Source: Planctomycetota bacterium | Lineage (GTDB): Bacteria > Planctomycetota > UBA1135 > UBA2386 | Direction of reading: 5' to 3' | Assembly (NCBI GenBank): GCA_016794425.1 | Contig: JAEUHR010000004.1 | Coordinates: forward strand, 1 to 64,000 | DNA: 64,000 nt | Shown here: piece by piece, positions 17,930 through 26,457 of the stretch | How positions within the stretch are numbered: position 1 is the first letter of the stretch | Layout of the letters: each line of letters starts with the position of its first letter | The notes under the pieces: model-generated | What the model saw: only the letters and a program-made list of their open reading frames with translations | Databases searched by the model: none | What the model was told of the DNA's origin: nothing | Made by a program: the position numbers and the translations under genes

Positions 17930-19899
17930 GTGGTTCCTCCGTCGCCCGCTGACGCGGGGCGACCGTATCGCTGGCGTTCGTGGTTCTGCACCGCGCGGTG
18001 CAGGCGCTGCAGTCGGGCCGCTTCGATCGCACCTGCGTCGGCGCGGCGCAGCAGCTCGCGCGGCGTCTCGCCTTCCAGCAGCGAGAGCCCGGCTGCGCGC
18101 ACCGCACGTTCGTACTCGACGATCGCCGGCTCGTGCTGACGGCGACGGCGACGGTACGCCAGCAAGCCGACCAGTGCCAGCGTCGCGGCCAGGACCGGCG
18201 CGTTGGCCCACGCCTGCTGCGCGAGCGAGCCCGGCAGCGCCAGCAGCGTCTGCAGCCAGTCGGCGCGGCGGCGGCCGTCGAAGCCGACCACCTCGCTCCA
18301 CAGGTCCTCGAGCCCGCGCCACGACGCGTCCCACCACGATGCCGCACCGCCGCGCCGCGCCGTGACGTCGGCGGCCGGCGTCGCGTCCAGCACGAGCCAG
18401 CGGCCGTCTTCGGCGAGCGCCTCGACCCACGCGTGCGCATCGCGCGACCGCACGACGACGCCGCCGTCGGTGGCGTCGGATTCGTGCGCGAGCCAGCCGC
18501 CGACGACGCGGCACGGCACGGCCTGCAGGCGCAACAGGATCGCCAGCGCCGTCGCGAAGTACTCGCAGTGGCCGGCGCCGGTGCCGAGCAGGAACTCGCC
18601 GAGGTTGCGCGCGAAGCCGGGTTCGCCGGGCAGGCCGTAGCGGCGGTTCTGCTGCAGCCAGTCGCTCGCGGCCGCGGCGATGGCCGGCACGTCGGCGTCG
18701 GCCGGCAGCGCGGCGCGCAGTTGCTGCGCCAGCGCATGCGCGGTCGGCGGCACGCCGCGTTCGGGCAGCGCTGTGAAGCGCTCGCGCGTGCGGCCCGTCA
18801 CCGCCACGGCGCGCGGCGCACCGGCGACGTCGACGTCGTACTCGAACGCGTTGGTGGCCGCGTCCTCGGTCGTCAGCATCACGAAGCCGCCGAACGAGCG
18901 TGTGTCGAGCATCACGCCGGCCGCGGCGCGCGGGTGCACCGCGGTCGCCGGCAGCGGCAGCGGCAGGCGACCGGCCCGCACGTCGTGCAGCCGCACGCGG
19001 AAGCGCCGCTCGGCGGTTGCGTGGCCGCCCGGCTCGCCGCGCGCGGTGCGGCGCCAGCTGCCGTCGGGCTGGCGATCCCACGGCGGGTCGGTCGCGAAGC
19101 GGCTGCCGAGCGGGCCGGCTTCCTGCGGGAACCAGGTCGCGCCGTCGAAGGTCGCGAACGCGATCGCGCGCCAGTGCGACGGCACCTCGCCGCCGTCGGC
19201 GGCGCGGATCCGCACGACGACCTGTTCGCCGAGCTGCACTGGCCGCGCGTCGTCGAGGTGGATCCGTTCGGCGAGCCCGGCCTCGGCTGTGCCCGGGTCG
19301 CCGAGTGCGTCGCCGAGCCAGCCCTGGCGCGTGAAGTCGCGCGGCAGCAGCACGAACAGCGCGCCGGTCAGCACCAGCGCCGCGGTCGCCTGGCCGACCG
19401 CGTGGTGCACGGCGCCGCGCACGGCCGCACCGTCGACCGCGTCGCCGCGCCGCACCAGCACGTTGACCTGCAGCGCCGCGACCAGCGCGAACGCGTGCAG
19501 GCCGAACAGCACCGACCACGACAGGTCGGGCGCGAAGAAGCTGGTCACGAATGCGACCAGCAGCGAGTTGAAGAACACCAGGTCCGGGCGCTGCCGCGCA
19601 CCGATGTTGTTCAGCAGGTGCACCTGGCACAGCACCGCCAGCACGAGGCCGTCTTCGAGCATGTGCAGCAGACCGCTGGTCGTGGCGTGGCGCACCAGCA
19701 GCGCGAACACGACCAGCACGCCGCCGTTCCACGCGATGCGGCACCAGAGCCAGCGCTGCAGCCGCCGCAGCCACGGTGCCGCCACCGTCAGCCCCCAGAG
19801 CGGCAGCAGTTCGGCCGTCGCGACGACTTCGGTGGCCTGCACGAACGCGAGGTCGAGCAGCGTCAGCACCAGCAGGAACGGCAGCAGGCGGTCACGCAC
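17926..19899 (-). CDS. Membrane transglutaminase (TgpA-type: DUF3488, transglutaminase, DUF4129)
   Basis: 657 residues with GTG start at 19899, eight bases inside the DUF58 gene and preceded by AGGAGG. N-terminal ~190 residues hold about five to six membrane helices (LLPFLLVLTLLDLAFV, NGGVLVVFALLVRHA, ATAALVLTGALFVLLP) as in TgpA. The periplasmic transglutaminase-like domain has the Cys-His-Asp triad: GAGHCEYFATAL, SRDAHAWVEAL and WLVLDATP. A further helix (APVLAATLALVGLLAY) is followed by a cytoplasmic DUF4129-like tail (EYERAVRAAGLSLLEGETPRELLRR). In this family the enzyme works with MoxR and DUF58 partners, encoded just upstream. Substrate unknown. Confidence 0.88.
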   Translation of the reverse strand: MRDRLLPFLLVLTLLDLAFVQATEVVATAELLPLWGLTVAAPWLRRLQRWLWCRIAWNGGVLVVFALLVRHATTSGLLHMLEDGLVLAVLCQVHLLNNIGARQRPDLVFFNSLLVAFVTSFFAPDLSWSVLFGLHAFALVAALQVNVLVRRGDAVDGAAVRGAVHHAVGQATAALVLTGALFVLLPRDFTRQGWLGDALGDPGTAEAGLAERIHLDDARPVQLGEQVVVRIRAADGGEVPSHWRAIAFATFDGATWFPQEAGPLGSRFATDPPWDRQPDGSWRRTARGEPGGHATAERRFRVRLHDVRAGRLPLPLPATAVHPRAAAGVMLDTRSFGGFVMLTTEDAATNAFEYDVDVAGAPRAVAVTGRTRERFTALPERGVPPTAHALAQQLRAALPADADVPAIAAAASDWLQQNRRYGLPGEPGFARNLGEFLLGTGAGHCEYFATALAILLRLQAVPCRVVGGWLAHESDATDGGVVVRSRDAHAWVEALAEDGRWLVLDATPAADVTARRGGAASWWDASWRGLEDLWSEVVGFDGRRRADWLQTLLALPGSLAQQAWANAPVLAATLALVGLLAYRRRRRQHEPAIVEYERAVRAAGLSLLEGETPRELLRRADAGAIEAARLQRLHRAVQNHERQRYGRPASAGDGGTT

Positions 19900-20818
19900 G
19901 GGTGGCCTCCTGCGGCAGCGGCGCGCGGTCCGGCGGCGGCGCGTCGGCCGGCAGCGGCGTCGCGGTGGCGAGCCAGCGCAGCAGCTCGCGCGGCGCAGCG
20001 GTGCCCGGCGCGAGGCGCAGCGCGAGACCCTGGCTGCGGAACCAGGTCGTGCGTGTCGCGGTGCCCAGCGCCAGCACCGCGGCCGTCGCGGTCGCCAGCA
20101 TGGGCTCGAGTTCGGCGGCGGTGCCGCGGCGGTCGACCACGATCGCCGGTTCGCGGCCGGCGTCGGGTTCGCGCTCCTTCGCGATCGGCGTGCCGCGCCG
20201 CGCGGTCGCCTTCCAGTGCACGTCGCGCACGGCGTCGCCGGCGCGGAACGGTCGCAGACCGGCGACGACCGCGGTGCCGCTGCCGGCGCTGCTGCTGCCG
20301 TCGCCACAGCCGCGCTGCGCCGCGCCGGCGGTCGCCGGGGCCGGAGCAGGATGGGTGATGCACTCGGCCGCCAGCGGCCAGCGGCGACGCACCTCGAACA
20401 GGCCGAACGGGAACCGCGTCGCGGCACGGACCGCGCGCGTCGTGCGGACGCCGCGCGGTTGCGGCGGCAGGTCCAGCGCCAGCGTCGTGAGGCCGACGAC
20501 GGTCGCCACCGCCGGCAGCGGGATCTCCTCGCCGTCGGTCTCGAGCACGAATGCGAGGTCGAACGTGCGCCGCCGCACCGCCAGCGTCAGGCGCACCGGC
20601 CGCGCCGCGTGTGCCGGCCCGGGCGGCACCTCGAGCGCCAGCACCGACAAGGCGCGCAGGCTGCGCAACGCGCTGGCGAGCCCGAGCAGGCCCAGCACGG
20701 CACAGAACACGATCAGCAGGAAGAACAGGTTGCTGTAGCTGGTGGCCAGGAACGCCACCTCGAGCGCGGCCAGCAGCAGCAGGCCCTTGGCGCCGAGTTC
20801 GGTCAGACGGACGCGCAT
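19892..20818 (-). CDS. DUF58 family protein, MoxR partner
   Basis: 308 residues. Two hydrophobic helices at the N-terminus (GLLLLAALEVAFLATSY, LFFLLIVFCAVLGLLGLASAL) anchor it in the membrane. The DUF58 signature is FRAGDAVRDVHWKATARRGTPIAKE, followed by a von-Willebrand-A-like stretch beginning AIVVDRRG. DUF58 proteins are encoded with MoxR ATPases and are thought to be their substrates or adaptors. ATG at 20818, ten bases after the MoxR stop; its 3' end overlaps the transglutaminase start. Confidence 0.87.
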   Translation of the reverse strand: MRVRLTELGAKGLLLLAALEVAFLATSYSNLFFLLIVFCAVLGLLGLASALRSLRALSVLALEVPPGPAHAARPVRLTLAVRRRTFDLAFVLETDGEEIPLPAVATVVGLTTLALDLPPQPRGVRTTRAVRAATRFPFGLFEVRRRWPLAAECITHPAPAPATAGAAQRGCGDGSSSAGSGTAVVAGLRPFRAGDAVRDVHWKATARRGTPIAKEREPDAGREPAIVVDRRGTAAELEPMLATATAAVLALGTATRTTWFRSQGLALRLAPGTAAPRELLRWLATATPLPADAPPPDRAPLPQEATRA

Positions 20819-20828
20819 GGCCGCGCCG

Positions 20829-21770
20829 TCAGAGCGGCACCTCGGTCGCCTGCAGGATCTCGGCCAGCAGCGGCGCCGCGGCGGCGCCGTCGCGGCGGAA
20901 CACGCGGTGGGCGAGGGCCGGCAGCGCCAGGGCCTTCAGGTCGTCGGGCAGCACGTAGTCGCGGCCGTCGAAGGTCGCGCGCCCCTTGGCAGCGCGCAGC
21001 CACGCCAGCGCCGCGCGCGGGCTGGCGCCGAGCTGCACGTCGGGGTGTACGCGCGTCGCCTGCACGACCCGGTAGACGTACTCGGCGATCGCCGGGCGCA
21101 CCGCGACCTCGTCGACCTGCGCGCGCAGCGCGACCAGCTGCTCGCAGTCGACGACCGGCCGGACCTCGCGCAACCGGGCCTCGCAGTCGCGGCCGCCGTA
21201 GAGTGCCAGTTCGAACACTGCCTCCGGGTAGGCGAGTTCGACGCGCACCAGGAACCGGTCCAGCGCCGCTTCGGGCACCGGGAACGTGCCGTGGAACTCG
21301 ACCGGATTGCGGGTCGCCAGCACCAGGAACGGCCGGCCGAGCTCGAGCGTGCGCCCTTCGATCGACACCTGGCCGCTCTCCATCGCTTCGAGCAGGCACG
21401 ACAGCGTGCGCGGGCTCGTGCGGTTGATCTCGTCGGCCAGCACGACGTTCGCGAACAGCGGCCCGCGCACCAGTGCGAAGCGGCCGAGGTCCGGCCGCCA
21501 CACGGCGCTGCCGGTCACGTCGCCCGGCATCACGTCGTTGGTGAACTGGATGCGCCGGAACTCGCCGGCGATGCTCTGCGCGATCGTGCGCGCCAGCAGC
21601 GTCTTGCCGATGCCGGGGATGCCCTCGAGCAGCACGTGGCCGCCGGCGACCAGCGCGCACAGGATCGGTTCGACCGCCGTCGGCGGCACGGCGACCACGT
21701 CGGCGAGGTTGCGCGTGAGGTCGGCGCGCAGCGCCGGCGCGTCGAGGGTCCGAGGGTTCGCGGGCGGCAC
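20829..21770 (-). CDS. moxR: MoxR-family AAA+ ATPase
   Basis: 313 residues; GTG start at 21770. Walker A GIPGIGKT (residues 50-57), Walker B NVVLADEINR (~108-117), sensor-1 ATRNPVEFHGTFPVPEAALDRF, and the C-terminal lid domain. These define a MoxR/RavA-type ATPase, a chaperone-like remodeller usually acting with DUF58/VWA proteins. It heads the run MoxR, DUF58, transglutaminase, S41 peptidase with gaps or overlaps of 10 bases or fewer. The TPR gene upstream is 81 bases away and may or may not be co-transcribed. Confidence 0.92.
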   Translation of the reverse strand: MPPANPRTLDAPALRADLTRNLADVVAVPPTAVEPILCALVAGGHVLLEGIPGIGKTLLARTIAQSIAGEFRRIQFTNDVMPGDVTGSAVWRPDLGRFALVRGPLFANVVLADEINRTSPRTLSCLLEAMESGQVSIEGRTLELGRPFLVLATRNPVEFHGTFPVPEAALDRFLVRVELAYPEAVFELALYGGRDCEARLREVRPVVDCEQLVALRAQVDEVAVRPAIAEYVYRVVQATRVHPDVQLGASPRAALAWLRAAKGRATFDGRDYVLPDDLKALALPALAHRVFRRDGAAAAPLLAEILQATEVPL

Positions 21771-21851
21771 GGTGCGGTCTCCGCGGCCCTTTTCGGCTCG
21801 ATGCGGCGGACCCGTGAGCTGCGTTCGCGGCGCGCCGGTGGCACCGGTGCT

Positions 21852-22433
21852 TCAGTTGTTCTCGGGCGCCGGCGCGTCGGGATCGTCGTCGACGTCGTCG
21901 TCCGCGCCAGCGTCGGCGCCGCCGGCCGCATCGCGCAACAGCGCGCGGAACCGCGGGTCGGTGCGCAGCGCGTCGAGGTCGGGCTCGTCGCGCGCGAAGT
22001 CGCGGAACTCGGCGCTGAGGCCGCAGGCCAGCGTGACCGCGTCGATCGCGCGGTCCCGTTCGCCGGCCAGCGCCAGGTAGCAGGCCAGGTTGAAGTGGCC
22101 GATGTCGGAGCGCGGGCTGCGCGCCAGCAGCTGTTCCATGCAGCGGATCGCGCCGCGCAGGTCGCCGGTGCGCTTGCGACACCACGCCTCGGTCAGCTCG
22201 ATCCAGTCGTCGGTCACCTGGCTGCGCCGCAGTTCGCCGAGGTCGTCGAGCGCGGCCGCGTAGTTGCCGAGCCGCACCTGCGCGCGGATCCGCAGGCTCA
22301 GGCCGGCGGGTCGCGCCTCGGGGTCGGCCAGCAGCGGCGGCAGCAGGTCCAGCGCGCGTTCGGGGCAGCGCAGGTCGAGCCAGCCGTCGATCTGGTCGGC
22401 GAGGCGGCGCAGCGGCGGGGGCACGGGGAACAC
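21852..22433 (-). CDS. TPR-repeat protein
   Basis: 193 residues, all-helical with TPR spacing (ALDLLPPLLADPEARPAGLSLRIRAQVRLGNYAAALDDLGEL; AIRCMEQLLARSPRSDIGHFNLACYLALAGERDRAIDAV). The final region matches the DALRTDPRFRALL motif common in such proteins, followed by a very acidic tail (DDDVDDDPD). Probably a cytoplasmic scaffold. GTG start at 22433; GAGACT nine bases upstream is a possible leaderless -10. The partner is unknown; it precedes moxR on the same strand. Confidence 0.78.
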   Translation of the reverse strand: MFPVPPPLRRLADQIDGWLDLRCPERALDLLPPLLADPEARPAGLSLRIRAQVRLGNYAAALDDLGELRRSQVTDDWIELTEAWCRKRTGDLRGAIRCMEQLLARSPRSDIGHFNLACYLALAGERDRAIDAVTLACGLSAEFRDFARDEPDLDALRTDPRFRALLRDAAGGADAGADDDVDDDPDAPAPENN

Positions 22434-22482
22434 GGGCGGCGGAGTCTCGCCGCCGCCGGCGCCGGCCGCAACGAGGCGACGC

Positions 22483-23199
22483 CTAGTCCGGCAACAGGGC
22501 GTCGAACCGTGGCCAGATCCGGTCGGCGACGTCGGCGAGCCGGTGGTCGCCGGCGGGCACGAGCCACAGCTGCTTCCGCGGGTGGGGGATCGCGGCGAAC
22601 AGCCGCTGGCCGACGACGGCCGGTACGACCGGGTCGTCGCTGCCGTGCACGATCAGCGTCGGCATCGACAGGCGCTCTGGCAGCCGGGTTTCGTCGAGCG
22701 TGCGGGCGTCCGCGAGCACGCGCTCGGCGACCACGAAACTGATGCCTTCGCTGGTCCACAGCCGGCCCTCGGCGTCGAGGCGCTGCGGCAGGTTGCGCAG
22801 GAAGCCGAGCGCGGGCGCGATCAGGCACAGCGCCGGCACCAGGTCGGGCCGCCGCGCGGCCGCGAACGCCGCGACGAGGCCGCCGAGGCTCGAACCGACG
22901 ACGCGCCGCGGTCCCGTGTGTGCGAGCACGCGGGTCAGGTCGTCGATCAGTTCGCCGATCGTGACGTCGCCGAGGCGGCCCGTCGACTCGCCGTGGCCGC
23001 GCTGGTCGTAGCGCAGGAACGCGCGCCCGCGGCCGAGGGCGTGCGCGAGCAGCGACTCGCTCTTGGTGCCGGTGCGCACCGAGCCGAGGCCGTGCAGGTA
23101 GAGGTAGCCGGGTTCGGCGCCGGCCAGCGTGCAACCGCGCAGTGCGCCGCCGTCGGGCAGCGGCAGCTCGAACGGCGCGGTGACCGGATCCGAAGCCAC
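22483..23199 (-). CDS. Alpha/beta hydrolase
   Basis: 238 residues of the alpha/beta-hydrolase fold. Oxyanion-side HGLGSVRTG, RYDQRGHGEST, nucleophile elbow VGSSLGGLVA, acid HGSDDPVVP and histidine PAGDHRL. The order and spacing suggest an intact Ser-Asp-His triad as in YqiA/carboxylesterase-like enzymes. No signal peptide, hence cytoplasmic. GTG start at 23199, four bases after the GreA stop, so it is translationally linked to the elongation factor gene. Substrate unknown. Confidence 0.87.
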   Translation of the reverse strand: MASDPVTAPFELPLPDGGALRGCTLAGAEPGYLYLHGLGSVRTGTKSESLLAHALGRGRAFLRYDQRGHGESTGRLGDVTIGELIDDLTRVLAHTGPRRVVGSSLGGLVAAFAAARRPDLVPALCLIAPALGFLRNLPQRLDAEGRLWTSEGISFVVAERVLADARTLDETRLPERLSMPTLIVHGSDDPVVPAVVGQRLFAAIPHPRKQLWLVPAGDHRLADVADRIWPRFDALLPD

Positions 23200-23203
23200 T
23201 CGA

Positions 23204-25381
23204 TCAGATGATGCGTTCGATCGCCTCGATGCGCACGCGCACCGGACCGTGGGCAGACGGCATCTCGGCGGCCTCGCCGACGACCTTGCCGAGCAGGCCC
23301 TGCGCCATCGGCGCGAGGTAGTTGATCGTGTGGTCGTCGGTCAGATCCCACGGGCCGAGCACACGGTAGGCGCTGCGTGCTCCGGAGCCTTCCTCGACCA
23401 GCGTCACCTTGGTGCCCGGCGCGACGCGGTCGCTCGGCACGTCCTGCTCCTCGATCAGCCGCGCGCTGCGGATCTGCTGGTCCATGTCCTGGGCGCGGCC
23501 GGTCAGGTTGCGCTGTTCCTCCATCGCCGACTCCCACTCGCTGTTCTCGCTGAGGTCGCCCAGCGCCGCGGCGGCGCCGATCGCCTTGCTGTTGGCGGGG
23601 ATCTTGTCCTCGACCAGCACGCGGTACTCCTCGCGGATCCGGCGCAGGCCGTCCCGCGTGGTGAACGTGAAGTCGCGCTCCCAGAACGGCAGCTCCGGCG
23701 CGGCGTGGATGTCCGGGTAGTGGTCGGCGACGACCCGGTCGATCATGTTGACGATCTCCGGCGGGAAGTCCTCACCGGCGCGCACGCAGATGCCGACGTA
23801 GTGCGCGAGGTCGTCGCGCGAGATGCCGTCGAGGGCGCGGTTCATCAGGCCGCGCTTGCCGGTCAGCAGGCTGGTCAGGCGGCCGAGCAGGCGGCCGTGC
23901 ATCTGGTTCTTCTTGCGGTCGGCGTTCAGGACGCGGCCGAGGTGCAGCAGCACGCGGCCGACCGCGACCGGCGTCGGCGCCTGCTCGTTGTCGTCGAACA
24001 CGCCGTCGCAGTAGAGCTTGCCGAACAGGTAGGTCTGCAGCGGGAAGCGGTTCGGGTACGGCGCGACGCGGTCCCACATCGGCAGGCACAGCGTGCCGTT
24101 GCCGGTCGCGACCAGCTTGTCGACGACGTTCTCGAGCACCGAGTTCGGCCACTCGGTCAGCGCGACGGCGCACTGGTCGGCCCAGTTGTCGCCGAGCGCG
24201 GTGGGCAGCAGTTCGATCGCGTGCGCGCGCGAGGCCTGCGTCGCCAGCCGGTCGATCGCGTGCGGCACCAGCGTGCCGTCGTCCTTGCGCAGCAGAGCGC
24301 GCAGCTCGGCCGCGGCCGGGATCGACGCCCGCATGCCGTTTTCCTCGAGGAACAGGATGCCGTCGAGGATGTGCGCGTGCGTCGCCTTCTTCTCCTCGAT
24401 CGCCTGTTCGACGATCTTGCCGGCGAGCCCGAGGATCTGCGTGCGGACTTCTTCGTCCTGGCCGCGCATCAGGTAGTCGCGCAGCACGCCGATGCGCTGG
24501 CCGAGGTCGTTCTGGTGGTGCAGGGCGGCGGTCGCTTCTTCGACCAGGCCGACCGGCTTGCCGCGCACGACGAACACCGGCCGCGTCGGCGTGCCCTCGA
24601 CCTTGAGCCACGGGTCCTTCGCGGTCGCGGTCTTGACGCGCTTCCAGAACGTCGGCCAGGCCTTGGCGTCGACCACCGACGGGCACAGCTCGGTCTTCAC
24701 CTGCGCGCTGGTGATCGTGCCGCGGTAGAGCGCGGCGGCGCGGCGGATGAGTCCGCTCGGATTCTGCTCGGCTTCCTGCTTCAGGCGGTCGAGCTGCTTC
24801 AGCTTCATCGCGCGCAGGTCGTGCGCATCGAGCGCCTTGAAGCTCGTCAGCAGCGTGTCGAGCGGGAACAACTCGCGGCGGCCGGACGAGAAGCGGACCG
24901 CGGTCTCCTGCGACTGCGGCACGAACTCCTCGACCTGGCCTTCACCCCAGCCGCCGCCGTGGTAGACGACGTTGCCGCGCGTGTAGCGTCGCAGCCGGTC
25001 GAACTCGAGGATCGCCTGCACGCTGGCGGCCGTGAGGCCGGCGCGGTCGCGCAGCAGCGGATACCAGGTCTCGCTGCCGTAGCGCTTCTCGATCAGGTCG
25101 ACCACCGTGCGCGCCAGCGCGTCGTTGTGCGCGCTGCGGCGCATGACGCGGAAGCCGAGTTCCATCGCGGCGTCGGCGGCGCCATTGCCGACCAGCGCTT
25201 CGATCATCGAGCTGGCGAGGCCGAGTGCGCGGCTGGCCATGTCCTGCTCGCAGAGCAGGTCGATCGCGGTCGCGTAGGCGTCGGTCGCCGCGGCGTCGGG
25301 GCTCTTGGTGGCCTGCCCCCAGGCGGACTCGAGGGCGTCGAATTGGAGGGAACGCGCGAGTTGGACGAGTTCGTTCGTCAC
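23204..25381 (-). CDS. greA: Long GreA-type transcript cleavage factor with ~570-residue N-terminal extension
   Basis: 725 residues, while ordinary GreA has about 158. The last ~150 residues are GreA: the coiled-coil tip AAALGDLSENSEWESAMEEQ with the acidic residues that enter the RNA polymerase secondary channel, RSARLIEE, and the C-terminal FKBP-like domain (GTKVTLVEEG, ITYLAPMAQGLLGK-type end). The N-terminal part is a long helical repeat region (ALGLASSMIEALVGNG, LLHLGRVLNADRKKNQ) with an embedded KOW/GreA-like patch (RYTRGNVVYHGGGWGEGQVEEF). Comparable long GreA proteins are known in spirochaetes. It should rescue backtracked polymerase; the extension may bring a partner. GTG start at 25381. 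A -10-like TATCGT lies about 50 bases upstream. Confidence 0.85.
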   Translation of the reverse strand: MTNELVQLARSLQFDALESAWGQATKSPDAAATDAYATAIDLLCEQDMASRALGLASSMIEALVGNGAADAAMELGFRVMRRSAHNDALARTVVDLIEKRYGSETWYPLLRDRAGLTAASVQAILEFDRLRRYTRGNVVYHGGGWGEGQVEEFVPQSQETAVRFSSGRRELFPLDTLLTSFKALDAHDLRAMKLKQLDRLKQEAEQNPSGLIRRAAALYRGTITSAQVKTELCPSVVDAKAWPTFWKRVKTATAKDPWLKVEGTPTRPVFVVRGKPVGLVEEATAALHHQNDLGQRIGVLRDYLMRGQDEEVRTQILGLAGKIVEQAIEEKKATHAHILDGILFLEENGMRASIPAAAELRALLRKDDGTLVPHAIDRLATQASRAHAIELLPTALGDNWADQCAVALTEWPNSVLENVVDKLVATGNGTLCLPMWDRVAPYPNRFPLQTYLFGKLYCDGVFDDNEQAPTPVAVGRVLLHLGRVLNADRKKNQMHGRLLGRLTSLLTGKRGLMNRALDGISRDDLAHYVGICVRAGEDFPPEIVNMIDRVVADHYPDIHAAPELPFWERDFTFTTRDGLRRIREEYRVLVEDKIPANSKAIGAAAALGDLSENSEWESAMEEQRNLTGRAQDMDQQIRSARLIEEQDVPSDRVAPGTKVTLVEEGSGARSAYRVLGPWDLTDDHTINYLAPMAQGLLGKVVGEAAEMPSAHGPVRVRIEAIERII

Positions 25382-25484
25382 CGTCGTGGCCAGAGCTGGG
25401 GTGGAGCGAGGAAAAGGGCGCAGGACGATAACGGTCGCCCCGGCCCGTAGCCAGTTCCATCCCGATCGACGGCCCGGATCGGCG

Positions 25485-26153
25485 TCACTCGGCCAGGCGC
25501 GCGATCAGCGTGTTGACGTTCGTCGACGAGCAGGACTCGTCGAACGTCGCCAGCGGCACCTCGTCGAGCACGTCGTCGGTGGCGACCAGGATCACGTAGA
25601 ACTCCTGGCCGTATTGGGTGCGGAACGCCTCGATCTTGCGCAGGATCGGCGCCTGCGCCTCCTCGACCGCCTCGATCACGACGCTCTTGCCCTCGCGGCC
25701 GCGGCCCCGCAGCACGATCATCGGCGCGTAGGCCGCCACGCGGCCCTCGGCGAAGCGCACCTCGTAGTGGCGCGGGCTGTGGCTGTGCACGACACCGGCG
25801 ATGCCCAGGCGGTTGCACAGTTCCTGCTCGAGCCGGCTCGACAGCAGGCGGCCGCCGCAGCGGCCGAAACCGCCGCCGCCGCCGCCGCCGTGCGCCATCA
25901 GCACGTCGTCGTCGTCCAGGTTGGCGACGGCGCGCGGCACGAACGCCGGGCGCGCGGGCGCCCGGGTCGTCGCCGACCGGGCCTTCGCCCGCGGCTCGTT
26001 CTTGTCGGACCGGTCGGTCTTGGCCGGCTCGCCGGTGCTGCGGCGCTTGCTGCCGCTGGTCTTCGAGTTCTTGGCGGCCGGGGTCTTGGTCGTGGACGAC
26101 GGGCGCGGCTTCTTGGCCGGCGACGCCGACTTGCGGGGGGCTCGGGTGCTCAT
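25485..26153 (-). CDS. Basic-tailed protein with nuclease-fold-like C-terminal domain
   Basis: 222 residues. Residues 1-75 are a Lys/Ala/Ser/Pro-rich tail (RAPRKSASPAKKPRPSSTTK) resembling histone-H1-like DNA-binding tails. A Gly-rich linker (HGGGGGGGFGRCGG) follows. The C-terminal ~110 residues read YEVRFAEGRVAAYAPMIVLRG, then KSVVIEAVEEAQ and EFYVILVATDD. This is the strand order of the PD-(D/E)xK nuclease fold, with PM in place of PD and a retained IEA, so activity is doubtful. No known family is certain. Start ATG 26153 chosen; an in-frame ATG at 26198 would add 15 residues. Divergent from the membrane protein at 26458. Confidence 0.6.
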   Translation of the reverse strand: MSTRAPRKSASPAKKPRPSSTTKTPAAKNSKTSGSKRRSTGEPAKTDRSDKNEPRAKARSATTRAPARPAFVPRAVANLDDDDVLMAHGGGGGGGFGRCGGRLLSSRLEQELCNRLGIAGVVHSHSPRHYEVRFAEGRVAAYAPMIVLRGRGREGKSVVIEAVEEAQAPILRKIEAFRTQYGQEFYVILVATDDVLDEVPLATFDESCSSTNVNTLIARLAE

Positions 26154-26319
26154 TGGGCGGGGTGGCAGCGGAACTCGCCGGCGGACCTCACTTTTCATGC
26201 GCCCCGGCGCAACCGAAGGCGGTGGCGCGGGGAGACTTCGGCTGTGGCTGGCGCGCGTTCGCTGTCGGATTGGCAGCGCCGCACTCTAGCAGAATCGCCG
26301 ATTCCCGAAAGCCCCGGGA

Positions 26320-26338
26320 ACTGACGGCAAGCGTGGGG
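26320..26338. repeat. Left arm of 19-bp perfect inverted repeat
   Basis: ACTGACGGCAAGCGTGGGG; its exact reverse complement lies at 26412-26430, 73 bases away. Read on the minus strand it contains TTGCCG. Confidence 0.75.
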
Positions 26339-26411
26339 TGCGCGCGTCGATGCGCCGGTACGGCCGATGCTGCGGGGCTTTGTGGTCGCGGCGTGTGGTG
26401 CGCTGGCGTCG

Positions 26412-26430
26412 CCCCACGCTTGCCGTCAGT
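26412..26430. repeat. Right arm of 19-bp perfect inverted repeat
   Basis: CCCCACGCTTGCCGTCAGT, exact reverse complement of 26320-26338. Its TTGCCG (26420-26425) sits 18 bases before GAGACT (26444-26449), so the arm covers a possible -35 of the gene at 26458. Confidence 0.75.
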
Positions 26431-26457
26431 CCCCTGGCGGTGCGAGACTGCGGCGCG

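Larger units (their letters stand above)
26154..26457. promoter_or_regulatory. 304-base divergent intergenic region with perfect inverted repeat
   Basis: This gap between the divergent genes holds a 19-bp perfect inverted repeat (26320-26338 and 26412-26430). It also holds -10-like boxes for both sides: TAGAGT on minus at 26288-26283 and GAGACT on plus at 26444-26449. A small hairpin GAATC-GCC-GATTC lies at 26292-26304. I see no coding potential or tRNA. Confidence 0.5.
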
